Below, in pieces: positions 26,784 through 35,352 of a stretch of DNA of 64,000 nucleotides. Source of the stretch: Pseudoclavibacter helvolus (lineage in GTDB: Bacteria; Actinomycetota; Actinomycetes; Actinomycetales; Microbacteriaceae). Positions within the stretch are counted from its first letter, which is position 1. Each line of letters begins with the position of its first letter. The notes below the pieces were generated by a model. That model worked only from the letters and a program-made list of their open reading frames with translations, ran no database searches and was not told where the DNA came from. The DNA lies in the NCBI RefSeq assembly GCF_014191305.1, contig NZ_JACHWJ010000001.1:310001-374000 (forward strand), read 5' to 3'. The position numbers were made by a program, and so were the translations under genes.

Positions 26784-27970
26784 TCGATGGCCTCCTTTGG
26801 GAGCGTGACCGTCAGGATCGTGCCCCGCCCTGGCGCGGAGGCGACGTCCAAGGTCCCACCCAGCTGCTGCACGCGCTCGCGCACGGCCACAAGCCCGAAC
26901 GAGTCGCTGCGCGGTCGGGTCGGGTGCGCGTCTACGGCCGAATCGAACCCCCGCCCGTCGTCGGAGATCGTGAAGGTCAGCCCGGCTTTGGTCTTGTCAA
27001 GGGCGATGGTGGCGCGCGTTGCGGCCGCGTGCTGCGCCACGTTCGCGAGCGCGCCCTGGGCGATGCGGAGTAGTGCGGTCTGCACGGCCATCGGCAGCGC
27101 GGCAGAGCTGGCCGAAACGTCGACGCGCACCCCGTGGGCCGCCGTGGTCGCCTCGGCGAGCCGCCGCAGCGCGTGCTCTAGGTCCATGCCGTCGAGGTCG
27201 GGCGGCGACAGCTCACGGATGAACCGCCGCGTCTCCGCGAGGTTGTCGGCGGCCGTCTCCCTCGCCAGGCGCACGTGCGCGACTCCCGGCCCTTCCGGTT
27301 CGGCCCGCTCCGCCGCATGCAGGAGCATCTGGATGCTGGCTAGGCCCTGCGCGACCGTGTCGTGGATTTCCCTGGCCAGCCGCGCGCGCTCCGCGAGCGT
27401 CCCCGCCTCGCGCTCGGTCGCCACCAAGTGGTCCTGCGTCTCGAGCAGCTCGCGCATGAGCTGCTCGCGCTCCCTGGCCTCCTTCGCGAGTGCCTTGTAC
27501 CCCAGGCCGATGAGCACGGCGACGCCAGCCCCGATGCACGGGCCGATGACGCCAGCCACCGACCAGCCCTCGTGCAAGCCCAGGCCGATGACGGCGATGG
27601 CAGTCGTCGCGGCGACTGCCAGCATCCCGGCCGCTCGGCCAAGCAGGTGCAGGTAGACGAAGAAGAGCGGGAAGACGAGGTACGCGGCCTCGCGTGAGAG
27701 CCAGAGGAGGAGCATCCACTCGACAGTCAGTGCGGTCAGCCAGAGGAGACGGCCGGAGTCAGGGCCCGGCACCGACCTTGTGCGCGAGCTCGCGAAGACT
27801 CCGAGGCCGTACGTCACGCCGAACAGCGCCGCCGCGCCGACGATGACCAGCGTGCCCTGGCCTGGTGCGACCAAAGCGCGGGCGACAACGAGCGCGAGCA
27901 GGCCGAAGAGCAGCGCGTGGAGACCCGTGCGCAGACCCACGAAGACGGGAGTGAGCGCAGTTGGGGACAT
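26780..27970 (-). CDS. NarL-type sensor histidine kinase (HisKA_3)
   Basis: 396 aa from ATG 27970, leaderless (TAGGCT 7 nt upstream). Five or six membrane helices fill residues ~15-155 with no large extracellular domain, then a coiled segment (KEAREREQLMRELLETQ), H203 in LAREIHDTVAQGLASIQ and the ATPase (TISDDGRGFDS, SFGLVAVRERVQQLGG). Membrane-embedded sensors of this kind often respond to cell-envelope antibiotics and work with an adjacent ABC transporter, which here is divergent (28137-29887). Confidence 0.88.
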   Translation of the reverse strand: MSPTALTPVFVGLRTGLHALLFGLLALVVARALVAPGQGTLVIVGAAALFGVTYGLGVFASSRTRSVPGPDSGRLLWLTALTVEWMLLLWLSREAAYLVFPLFFVYLHLLGRAAGMLAVAATTAIAVIGLGLHEGWSVAGVIGPCIGAGVAVLIGLGYKALAKEAREREQLMRELLETQDHLVATEREAGTLAERARLAREIHDTVAQGLASIQMLLHAAERAEPEGPGVAHVRLARETAADNLAETRRFIRELSPPDLDGMDLEHALRRLAEATTAAHGVRVDVSASSAALPMAVQTALLRIAQGALANVAQHAAATRATIALDKTKAGLTFTISDDGRGFDSAVDAHPTRPRSDSFGLVAVRERVQQLGGTLDVASAPGRGTILTVTLPKEAIE

Positions 27971-27977
27971 GGCGCTC

Positions 27978-27983
27978 AGCCTA
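27978..27983 (-). promoter_or_regulatory. -10 box TAGGCT, leaderless promoter of the kinase gene
   Basis: TAGGCT on the minus strand, 7 nt before the ATG at 27970. Confidence 0.5.
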
Positions 27984-28136
27984 GACACGGGCAGGAGGAG
28001 AGGCATCCTTCGAAAGTTGGAGCGGCGCCTCCACCCTGCAGCGCGGGAGGAGTGTGCGGACGGCCGATGCCCGGCAACGGGGCTCAGCGGGAGGGTTGTC
28101 TGAGCCGCCGGAACCGACGGCGGGAAAGGACCAACC

Positions 28137-29204
28137 ATGTTCGTCGCGCTCCGCGACCTGCGCTTCGCGAAGGGTCGATTTCTGCTCATCGGCTCCGTCG
28201 TCGCACTCATCACCGTGCTTGTCGGCTTTCTCAGCGGGCTGACCGGGGGCCTCGCCACCCAGAACATCTCGGGCGTCCTCGCCCTCCCGGCCGACCGCCT
28301 CGCCTTCACGGTGCCGGCCGGCGACGACGCCCCAAGCTTTTCGACCTCGTCGCCCACGAGTGACCAAGCGGATGCGCTCGCCGCGATGCCAGGCGTGAGC
28401 AGCGTCGCCCCGATCGGCATCAGCCAACTGCGCGCCGAGAGTGCCACGTCTGGCGCAGCGGTTGCCGTCTTCGGCGTGGCCGCAGGGTTCACCGCCTCGT
28501 CACCCTCGACCCCCGGCGCTATCGTGCTCTCCGAGTCGGCGTCCCAAGAGCTCACCGCCGCAGTCGGGGACGAGGTCACGATCGGGGGTTCGAGCTTCCG
28601 AGTCGAAGCCGTCGGTCCCGAATCTTGGTACAGCCACACACCCGTCGTCGAGGTGGCACTCGAGGACTGGCGGGCCCTCGCCGAAGCGACCGGGGCACCC
28701 GATGCATTTGCGACCGTGCTCGCCGTTTCCGGCGACCCGGATTGGGCGGCCGTGGATGCGGAGACCGGGGTCGTCTCGGAGACCCTCATCAGCTCGCTCA
28801 CCGCGCTGTCGGCGTTCCGCTCTGAAGTTGGCTCGCTGCTGCTCATGGTCGCGATGCTCTTCGGCATCTCGGGTCTTGTGATCGGCGCCTTCTTCACGGT
28901 GTGGACGATGCAACGGCAAGGCGACATCGCGGTGCTCAAGGCCCTCGGCGCCAGCACAGCATCGCTGGCTCGCGACGCGCTCGGCCAAGCCCTGCTCGTG
29001 CTCCTCGCCGGGATCGGCACCGGGGTGGCGCTCGTCGCGATCCTCGGGACCCTCGCGGGACAGGTACTTCCGTTCCTCCTCAGCCCGCTCACGACCCTCC
29101 TGCCTGGCGCGATCATGATCGCCCTTGGCCTCGCCGGCGCAGCCTTCGCGCTGCGATCCGTCACCACCGCTGACCCCCTTACCGCCCTCGGAGGCAACCG
29201 ATGA
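28137..29204 (+). CDS. ABC transporter permease, FtsX/MacB-type
   Basis: 355 aa; GGGAAAGGA Shine-Dalgarno before ATG 28137. One N-terminal helix (FLLIGSVVALITVLVGFLSG), a ~210-residue extracytoplasmic domain, then three C-terminal helices (SLLLMVAMLFGISGLVIGAF, LLVLLAGIGTGVALVAIL, LPGAIMIALGLAGAAFALR). The topology is that of MacB/FtsX mechanotransmission permeases (DevC-like). It forms a complex with the ATPase encoded next (overlap 4 nt). Likely involved in antimicrobial-peptide or lipid handling. Confidence 0.88.
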   Translation: MFVALRDLRFAKGRFLLIGSVVALITVLVGFLSGLTGGLATQNISGVLALPADRLAFTVPAGDDAPSFSTSSPTSDQADALAAMPGVSSVAPIGISQLRAESATSGAAVAVFGVAAGFTASSPSTPGAIVLSESASQELTAAVGDEVTIGGSSFRVEAVGPESWYSHTPVVEVALEDWRALAEATGAPDAFATVLAVSGDPDWAAVDAETGVVSETLISSLTALSAFRSEVGSLLLMVAMLFGISGLVIGAFFTVWTMQRQGDIAVLKALGASTASLARDALGQALLVLLAGIGTGVALVAILGTLAGQVLPFLLSPLTTLLPGAIMIALGLAGAAFALRSVTTADPLTALGGNR

Positions 29205-29887
29205 TCGCACTAGACAACGTCACGCTCACCTTCCCGGACGGGGACGGCCGCCTGACGGCGCTCGACCGCGTCAGCCTCGAGGCACAGCCAGGCACCGTCA
29301 CCGGCATCACAGGCCCGAGCGGCTCCGGGAAGTCGAGCCTGCTCGCCGTCGCCGCCACCCTCATCCGACCAGATTCGGGCCGCGTGCTCATCGGCGATGT
29401 CGATGCGAGCACGTTGACCCGTTCGGAGTCGGCAACCCTCCGCCGATCAAGCATCGGCATCGTCTTCCAGCAGGCGAACCTCCTTCCCTCGCTCACCGCC
29501 CGCGAGCAGCTCCTCGTGATGAACGAACTCGGCGAGCCCGGGAGTCGTGGGCGCCGACAAGCCGCATCCGCGCACGCCGACGAGCTGCTCGCTGCCGTCG
29601 GCCTCGCCGATCACCGCGCCAAGCGGCCGCACCAGCTCTCAGGAGGCCAACGGCAGCGGGTCAACATCGCGAGGGCACTCATGAACAACCCGAGCGCCCT
29701 CCTGGTAGACGAGCCGACAAGCGCCCTCGACCAGGAACGCGGCGCCGCCATCATCGACCTCGTGATTCGCCTCACGGAAGAGCTCAAGACGGCGACGCTC
29801 TTGGTCACGCACGACCTCACGCACCTCCCGCGCCTACACAGCTCCGTGAACTTGGTCGACGGGCGGCTGGCCCAACTCCAGCCCTGA
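29201..29887 (+). CDS. ABC transporter ATP-binding protein (MacB/LolD-type)
   Basis: 228 aa. Walker A TGPSGSGKSSLLA, Q-loop IVFQQANLLPSLTA, signature LSGGQRQRVNIARAL, Walker B ALLVDEPTSALD and H-loop LVTHD. It energises the FtsX-type permease; ATG overlaps the permease stop (ATGA). The pair is divergent from the two-component system, the common arrangement of antibiotic-sensing modules. Confidence 0.92.
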   Translation: MIALDNVTLTFPDGDGRLTALDRVSLEAQPGTVTGITGPSGSGKSSLLAVAATLIRPDSGRVLIGDVDASTLTRSESATLRRSSIGIVFQQANLLPSLTAREQLLVMNELGEPGSRGRRQAASAHADELLAAVGLADHRAKRPHQLSGGQRQRVNIARALMNNPSALLVDEPTSALDQERGAAIIDLVIRLTEELKTATLLVTHDLTHLPRLHSSVNLVDGRLAQLQP

Positions 29888-30058
29888 CTCGGGCGCTGAC
29901 TCCAGTGCTGGCTCCAGCGCTGAGGCGACCTGGGCGGGAGCAAATCAACTCGGATGCGCGCGGGCTGCGCGCGGGATGCGCACATGATGCGCTTGGCCTG
30001 CGCGAGAATCGGGGAGCGGCCGACGCACGGTCGCCACGACGGAAGGCGGCGAGAACCC

Positions 30059-31303
30059 ATGCGCATCATCGTCATCGGAGCTGGGCTCGCGGGCCTCACC
30101 TCGGCCTGGGAGCTGCGGAAGCTCGGCCACAGCGTCACCGTGCTCGAGGCTCGCGACCGAGTCGGGGGTCGCACCTGGTCGCAGCGGCTCGGCAACGGCC
30201 AGCTCACCGAACGTGGCGGCGAGTACGTCTTCCCGACCGAGTTCGCGATTCGCCGCCTCTCGGCCGAGGTCGGGGTGCCCATCCTGAGCCACAACGTGCG
30301 GTACGCCAGGCGCACCGTCGACGGCAGTCACGTCTCGTTTGCCGAGCTTGAGGCCACGACGTCGCGCATCACCGAGACGCTTCGGCGCATGCTCGGCGAC
30401 GGGCTCACGCGGGTCTCCGTCGAGGAGGTGCACCGGGAGGCGCTTGGACCCGGGTACCAGCGCAACCCGGTGTATCGGCGCATGGTTACGTCGCTCGCGA
30501 GCGACCCGAACCTCGTGAGCGCCGCCTCCGCGTTCCTCTATGACCCTGACGCTGGGCAGCCCTTTATCGACGACGGCGGGCGTTTTGTCGGGGGCAACCA
30601 GTCGCTGTCGATCGAGCTCGCCAGACGACTCGGGGCCGCCGTGCGGCTCGAGAATCCCGTGACGGCGCTCGACCAGTCGGAGGCTGGGGTCGAGGCGACG
30701 CTGGCCGATGGCTCTCGGCTGCACGGCGATGCCGCGGTCGTCGCGGTACCGCTGCCCATCCTGCGCGAACTGCGGCTCGGCTTCGACCTCCCCGAGGCGC
30801 AGCGCACCGCCCTCGACCACCGCATCATGGGCACGGCCGCGAAGCTCGGGGTTCCGCTCAGTGCGGTCGACGACGACATCGCCCTGCAGAGCCCTGACCT
30901 GACCTGGTGGTCGTGGCGCTCCCTCTCCGCTGACGGAGAGCACCGCATCCCGGGCCTCTCTTGCTTCGCCGGGAGCCGTACAACCCTCGACGCCCTGCGC
31001 ACGGCCGAGGGCCCAGCGGGCTGGGTCGCGCAGCTGCGCGCGATGCGCCCTGAGCTGGTGATCGACGGCGAGGTGCTGCTCACCGACTGGAGCGCAGACG
31101 AGTGGACGCGCGGCTCCTACTCGGCCGCGTCCCTCGGCTGGACCCCGGCCGACCTTGACGCGTTCGCCGTGGCGGCCGGCCGAGTCGCGTTCGCGGGGGA
31201 GCACACCGGACTCGAGCAGACACTCAACGGGGCTGTCGTCTCTGGGCTCCGGGCAGTCGGGGCGCTTTCCGGGCTGACTGATGCGCAGGGCGGTGCCGTG
31301 TGA
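30059..31303 (+). CDS. flavin-containing amine oxidase
   Basis: 414 aa from ATG 30059 (GGAAGGCGGCGAG upstream). The FAD dinucleotide motif is at the very N-terminus: VIGAGLAGLTSAWELRKLGH, then EARDRVGGRTWS. The C-terminal FAD site is GRVAFAGEHTG...NGAVVSGLRAVG. It resembles the monoamine oxidase/phytoene-desaturase superfamily. Cytosolic, amine substrate unknown. The DUF2809 gene is translationally coupled (GTGA). Confidence 0.88.
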   Translation: MRIIVIGAGLAGLTSAWELRKLGHSVTVLEARDRVGGRTWSQRLGNGQLTERGGEYVFPTEFAIRRLSAEVGVPILSHNVRYARRTVDGSHVSFAELEATTSRITETLRRMLGDGLTRVSVEEVHREALGPGYQRNPVYRRMVTSLASDPNLVSAASAFLYDPDAGQPFIDDGGRFVGGNQSLSIELARRLGAAVRLENPVTALDQSEAGVEATLADGSRLHGDAAVVAVPLPILRELRLGFDLPEAQRTALDHRIMGTAAKLGVPLSAVDDDIALQSPDLTWWSWRSLSADGEHRIPGLSCFAGSRTTLDALRTAEGPAGWVAQLRAMRPELVIDGEVLLTDWSADEWTRGSYSAASLGWTPADLDAFAVAAGRVAFAGEHTGLEQTLNGAVVSGLRAVGALSGLTDAQGGAV

Positions 31304-31848
31304 GCGCTCGGCCCGGTCCCAGCGACGGGGCCGGCCCCACCGGGGGAGCAGGGCGAGCAGCAGGAGCACGGGGATCAGGCGAAGCGGGCGGACTTGACGG
31401 GGCCCGAGGAGCAGGCGGGACGAGCACACTCCGCCGTCGGATCACCGCGGCGACTCTCCTCATCGTGACGGTTGCGCTCGGCTTGGCGACGCACTTCCTG
31501 CTGCCCTCCGGTCCGGTGTCCGATGTCGCGGGCGACGCGCTGTACACGGTCGCGATGTACCACGGCGTCATGATGCTCGCGCCACGCGCCCGCCCCTGGC
31601 TGCTCGCCAGCCTCGCGATCTGCTGGTCGTTTGCGGTCGAGTTTCTCCAGCTCACCGACGTTCCAGCTCGCGCGGCCGAGGCATTCGCTCCGGCGAGCCT
31701 CGTCCTCGGGGCGGGCTTCGACCCGCGCGACCTGCTCGTGTACGCGCTCGCGGGCCTGCTGGCGTGTGCTGTTGACCTCGCCGCCACGCGCATTCGGTCG
31801 CGACGGGCCGCACGCTCTCGACGGGCCAGGACGACGCTGGTACCGTGA
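31300..31848 (+). CDS. DUF2809 membrane protein
   Basis: 182 aa. A Gly/Ala-rich low-complexity N-terminus (~1-40) precedes four membrane helices: AATLLIVTVALGLATHFLLP, DALYTVAMYHGVMMLAP, WLLASLAICWSFAVEFLQL and DLLVYALAGLLACAVDLAA. The EFLQL and LxxGxxFDxRDLLxY segments match DUF2809. Function unknown. Coupled to the amine oxidase. Confidence 0.8.
   Translation: MSARPGPSDGAGPTGGAGRAAGARGSGEAGGLDGARGAGGTSTLRRRITAATLLIVTVALGLATHFLLPSGPVSDVAGDALYTVAMYHGVMMLAPRARPWLLASLAICWSFAVEFLQLTDVPARAAEAFAPASLVLGAGFDPRDLLVYALAGLLACAVDLAATRIRSRRAARSRRARTTLVP
31841..31846 (+). promoter_or_regulatory. -10 box TACCGT before a leader peptide
   Basis: TACCGT, 6 nt before the GTG at 31853. It overlaps the end of the DUF2809 gene (stop 31846-31848). 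Confidence 0.45.
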
Positions 31849-31852
31849 TGGC

Positions 31853-31876
31853 GTGTTCCTTCTGATTTTCTCCTAA
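31853..31876 (+). CDS. putative leader peptide, 7 codons, upstream of ABC-F gene
   Basis: GTG TTC CTT CTG ATT TTC TCC TAA encodes V/M-F-L-L-I-F-S, a very short hydrophobic peptide of the kind that stalls drug-bound ribosomes ahead of resistance genes. It starts 6 nt after a TACCGT box, so it would be leaderless, and is followed by two hairpins before the ABC-F start (174 nt away). Inference only. Confidence 0.5.
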   Translation: MFLLIFS

Positions 31877-31895
31877 CGGCTGAGTAGGCCTTCCG

Positions 31896-31968
31896 CGCTC
31901 GTTGAGCTCGATCTCGTGTTGAGATCCTCCGAGCGGGCGGTGGCCGGTTGCTCTGACCCTCCCGGGTC
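31896..31968 (+). promoter_or_regulatory. candidate transcription attenuator before the ABC-F gene
   Basis: Stem 1: CGCTC (31896-31900)/GAGCG (31931-31935) enclosing GATCTC (31910-31915)/GAGATC (31921-31926) with a GTGTT loop. Stem 2: GACCC (31955-31959)/GGGTC (31964-31968), followed by GCCGTTT. With the leader peptide just upstream this fits ribosome-mediated attenuation, but no strong U-run follows stem 2. Confidence 0.4.
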
Positions 31969-32050
31969 GCCGTTTCGCGCACCCTGCCGTGGCACGCCTC
32001 TTTGCGCTGCCGATGGCATCCGGTGCGTCTCCTTGAAGGAACGAATCACC

Positions 32051-33082
32051 ATGCACGCCACCTCCATCTCTCTTCCAGCGCGCCACCGCGCGCAACTCAC
32101 TATCTCGGACGTCTCGCTGTTGCGCGGCGAGACGAAGGTCCTCACCTCGGTCGATCTCGTGGTCACGTCGAGCTCCCGCGTCGCGATCGTCGGCGAGAAC
32201 GGGCGCGGCAAGTCGTCGCTCCTGCACGTGCTCGCGGGGACGCTCGTGCCAGACAGCGACACGGTTCGGCGCATCGGCACGCTCGGCTTCGCGGAACAGG
32301 AGATGAGCGCCGACGACAATCGAACCGTTGGGGAAGCCATCGCCGCCGCGATAGCCGAGCCGATCGCGGCGCTCGCCGAGCTAGACCGGGCAGGTGCGGC
32401 GCTCGGCGGCGAAGACCCCCGTGCCGAGGAGCGCTACGCGGCGGCCCTCGAGGTCGCCGAGGCGCTCGACGCCTGGGGCGCCGAACGGCGCGTGCTCATC
32501 GCTCTCGAGGCCCTCGACGCCGAGACCGACCAGACACGGCCCCTCGCCGAACTCTCCGTCGGTCAGCGCTACCGGGTGCGCCTCGCCTGCCTGCTTGGGG
32601 CCGACCACGACTTCCTGCTCCTCGACGAGCCCACCAACCACCTCGATCACGGAGGCCTCGACTTCCTCAGCCAGCGCCGTCGCCGAGGGCGACGTCGCGT
32701 CCTTGCGGCTCAGCGCGGTGCGCCGAGTGCACGCCGGACTCCTCGGCACGGACGAGAGCTCGCTTCGCGCCGAGCTCTCACGGCCCCGAACCTCCACAAC
32801 GTCACGTTCGACAACGCGACCGCGCCGGGGCCGATCCGCGTGTCGGCCACGGTCGAGGGCGAGATCGATGGGCTCGGCAAGGTCCCCGCGGCCCACACCG
32901 TCGCTGACCTGGCCGTCGAGGAGCCCGACCTCGAGGAGTCGGTGCTGCGGCTGTACGGGTCTCAGCCGTCCGGGTCTGAGCTGTACGGAGCTCGGCCGGA
33001 GCGTGGCTCCCGTCGCGAGCATCCGCCGGGTGCATCCCAGGGCACGAACCGGCAGGCGAGACGTGGAGGCCGCCATGTCTAG
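32051..33082 (+). pseudogene. ABC-F ATPase N-terminal half fused to the C-terminal tail of a drug-exporter ATPase
   Basis: The 343-aa frame starts at ATG 32051 (AAGGAAC upstream). Residues ~1-200 are the first half of an ABC-F protein: Walker [11 protein letters not shown], signature [15 protein letters not shown] (SVG instead of SGG) and Walker [14 protein letters not shown]. Directly after Walker B similarity to ABC-F stops and a ~40-codon Arg-rich stretch follows. The end ([21 protein letters not shown]) is the typical C-terminus of a DrrA-type ATPase whose permease follows. The second ABC-F ATPase and linker are gone. The best reading is a deletion between the two genes, perhaps by recombination at the shared DEPT-x-x-LD sequence, with later frame decay. 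Resistance function is probably lost. Confidence 0.7.
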
Positions 33083-33875
33083 GGGCCTGCCGGTGTTCGC
33101 TCGCGCGCTGCGAGAATCGTGGCGTGGGGTGGCCCTGTGGACGGCTGGGCTCGCCGCGGTCCTCTTCCTTTACCTGCCCCTGTACCCCAGCATCGGCGGG
33201 AACGGCGAGATGCAGGCCATCATCGACAGCCTGCCCGCCGAGCTCGTCAGCTCGCTTGGCTACGACCAGATCGGGTCGGGAGCCGGGTACACGCAGGCGA
33301 CGTTCTTCGGGCTCATGGGATTCCTGCTGCTCACCATCGCGGCCGCGAGCTGGGGTTCCGGTGCGATCGCCGGTGCCGAGGAGAGCGGACGACTCGAACT
33401 CGACCTCGCCCACGCCATCGGCCGCGCCTCCTACGCCGGACAGGCGGCGCTCGCGCTCATCGCGCGTCTCGCCTGGCTGGTGGCCTTCGCCGGCATCGTC
33501 ATCGCCGCGCTCAACGGCTCCGCCCAGCTTGGGCTCGACGGCTGGAAGCTGAGCGGCGCCTGCCTTGCTCTTCTCGGGCAGGCGCTGCTGAGCGGCACGG
33601 CCGGGCTGTTCGCGGGCGCGCTCACGGGCCGTCGGGTTTGGGCGCTCGCGGCCGCCGCAGGCATCGCAGTTATCGGCTATGCGCTCAACGCCGTCGCCAG
33701 TCAGGTTGCCGCCCTCGAGTGGCTGCACCTCCTCTCGCCGTACGCCTGGGCCTTCCACCAGCCTCCGCTCGTGGAAGGTGTAAGCATCGTGGGCGTTGGC
33801 GGGCTCTGGGGCGTGAGCGCGCTGTTCATCGCTGGCGCCGTCGTTGCGCTGCAACGCCGGGACCTCCGCGGGTGA
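33075..33875 (+). CDS. ABC-2 type transporter permease
   Basis: 266 aa; ATG overlaps the chimera stop by 8 nt. Six membrane helices ([115 protein letters not shown]). The motif ISGEEE-like [14 protein letters not shown] after helix 2 is typical of the tetronasin/polyketide exporter permeases. Its cognate ATPase seems to have been lost by the upstream deletion, so the exporter may be dead unless another ATPase serves it. Confidence 0.82.
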   Translation: MSRGLPVFARALRESWRGVALWTAGLAAVLFLYLPLYPSIGGNGEMQAIIDSLPAELVSSLGYDQIGSGAGYTQATFFGLMGFLLLTIAAASWGSGAIAGAEESGRLELDLAHAIGRASYAGQAALALIARLAWLVAFAGIVIAALNGSAQLGLDGWKLSGACLALLGQALLSGTAGLFAGALTGRRVWALAAAAGIAVIGYALNAVASQVAALEWLHLLSPYAWAFHQPPLVEGVSIVGVGGLWGVSALFIAGAVVALQRRDLRG

Positions 33876-33888
33876 TGCAGGGGCCGAC

Positions 33889-35352
33889 TCAGTCTTCGAG
33901 CGAGAGCCAACCGCCCAGGTAGGCTGCGACGCTGACGTCGACAGGGATGGCGGAGATCGAGGCGTCGGCGACGTCCTCCGTTCGCCAGCCGGCCGCGTCT
34001 CCCCAGCGTTCCTCGCGGCGCAGAGCGCGTTCCGACGTGACGGAGACGTGAGTGTCGAGGTGCACGGCACCCAAGTCTGAGATGCCGACCCGCGCTATCG
34101 CTCGCCGCAGGGTGGTCGTCTCCGTTGCGGCGGGCTCGGACTCGGGCTTGGACACGGGCTTGAACTCGGACTCGGACGGTCGCGCCGCCGCGAGCTCTGG
34201 GCGACCGAGATGCACGGGCACGTCCAGGTCGACGCGGACCCGCCCACGAGGCGCGGGCTCGGTCGCGGGGGTCACGCGCGGGTCGCCTCCGAACACGGGA
34301 TGCACGTCGGGCGGGACGACGACGCGCGCGTGGGGGAGCTGGGCTAACAACGTGTCGACGCAGACGAACGCCGCGCCCGAGCTCGGCGCGGAATGGAGGA
34401 TCGCGACGACGTCGGGGGCCGCCGTGCGGAGCGCCAGCGGGCGGGAGCCCTCGACGCCGATCTTCTGGGCGAGCAGGAGCGTCTCGCGGTTCTTCTGCTC
34501 CTGCCGGTTCGTGTCCTCGGCGCTCCGACCTGCCCAATCCGGCCCATCGTGCCAGGCCACGGCGGAGGACTCGTAGGCGAGAACGGCGCCAGCCAGCCAC
34601 GCGCGGTGCGACCACTCCCAGTCCTCGCCGCCGTAGCCGAGGAAGTCCTCGTCGAAGCCGCCAGTCTCGGCGAAGAACCAACGTGTGCACGAGAACACGG
34701 CCCCGATCACGAACCGGTACGAGCGGTCGTCCGCGTCGAGCAGGTTGCGGGACCCGCTGTAGGCGTCGAGGAGCCAGGCGGGCTCAGGCAACTCGTGCTC
34801 CGGTCCCAACTTCTCGACCGGAGCCCCTGCATCCACTCCCGCGAAGTCGGCGTGCTTGCGGTGGCCCGCGACAACTGCCTCTGGCAGCACAGATGGGAGT
34901 GCCGCCATCCTGGCGACGTACTCGGGCTCCGGCGAGGTGTCGGCATCGAGGAAGCAGAGGACGTCGCCGCTCGCGCCTCGTGCCCCGAGGTTGCGCGCGG
35001 CTCCGGCACGGAAGCCGAGGTCCTCTTGCACCAGCAACCGCACACCGGATGGCACGGTCGGCGGTTCGCGCGAGCCGTCGTCGACGACGATGACCTCCAG
35101 CAGGCCCGCCGGATGCGTTTGGCGTGCGAGGGCGGCGAGGGTGCGGTCGAGCTCGGCCTGCTGCTCGAAGTGGGCGACGATGACGGACACCGACCGGGCG
35201 GATGCGGCGACGGCTGCTTCGCGAGCATCCACGAGGTCCCAGCGGTTGCCCGGGACCGAGCGACCGAACGGGGGTCGGCTAGCCGAGGCGCTACTCGCGG
35301 CTGCCTTGCGGGTCGCCGCTGGGTCCTGGGTCGCGGCTGCCTCGCGGGTCAC
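33889..35352 (-). CDS. family 2 glycosyltransferase
   Basis: 487 aa from GTG 35352, overlapping the stop of the GT4 gene (GTGA). The GT-A domain at ~50-300 has VSVIVAHFEQQAELDRTLAAL, VIVVDDGS, the DxD-type FLDADTSPEPEYV and the acceptor region GGFDEDFLGYGGEDWEWSHR (GGEDWE). The C-terminal ~190 residues are unassigned and include a Ser/Glu/Lys-rich stretch. It adds a sugar to a surface polysaccharide or glycolipid. It is the last gene of the WcbI-GT4-GT2 operon. Confidence 0.85.
   Translation of the reverse strand: MTREAAATQDPAATRKAAASSASASRPPFGRSVPGNRWDLVDAREAAVAASARSVSVIVAHFEQQAELDRTLAALARQTHPAGLLEVIVVDDGSREPPTVPSGVRLLVQEDLGFRAGAARNLGARGASGDVLCFLDADTSPEPEYVARMAALPSVLPEAVVAGHRKHADFAGVDAGAPVEKLGPEHELPEPAWLLDAYSGSRNLLDADDRSYRFVIGAVFSCTRWFFAETGGFDEDFLGYGGEDWEWSHRAWLAGAVLAYESSAVAWHDGPDWAGRSAEDTNRQEQKNRETLLLAQKIGVEGSRPLALRTAAPDVVAILHSAPSSGAAFVCVDTLLAQLPHARVVVPPDVHPVFGGDPRVTPATEPAPRGRVRVDLDVPVHLGRPELAAARPSESEFKPVSKPESEPAATETTTLRRAIARVGISDLGAVHLDTHVSVTSERALRREERWGDAAGWRTEDVADASISAIPVDVSVAAYLGGWLSLED

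Noticed and set aside
27971-29197. N-terminal 409-residue extension of the NarL-type kinase
   Set aside because: It runs antisense through the FtsX-type permease and is Ser/Ala/Arg-rich; the leaderless promoter fixes the start at 27970.
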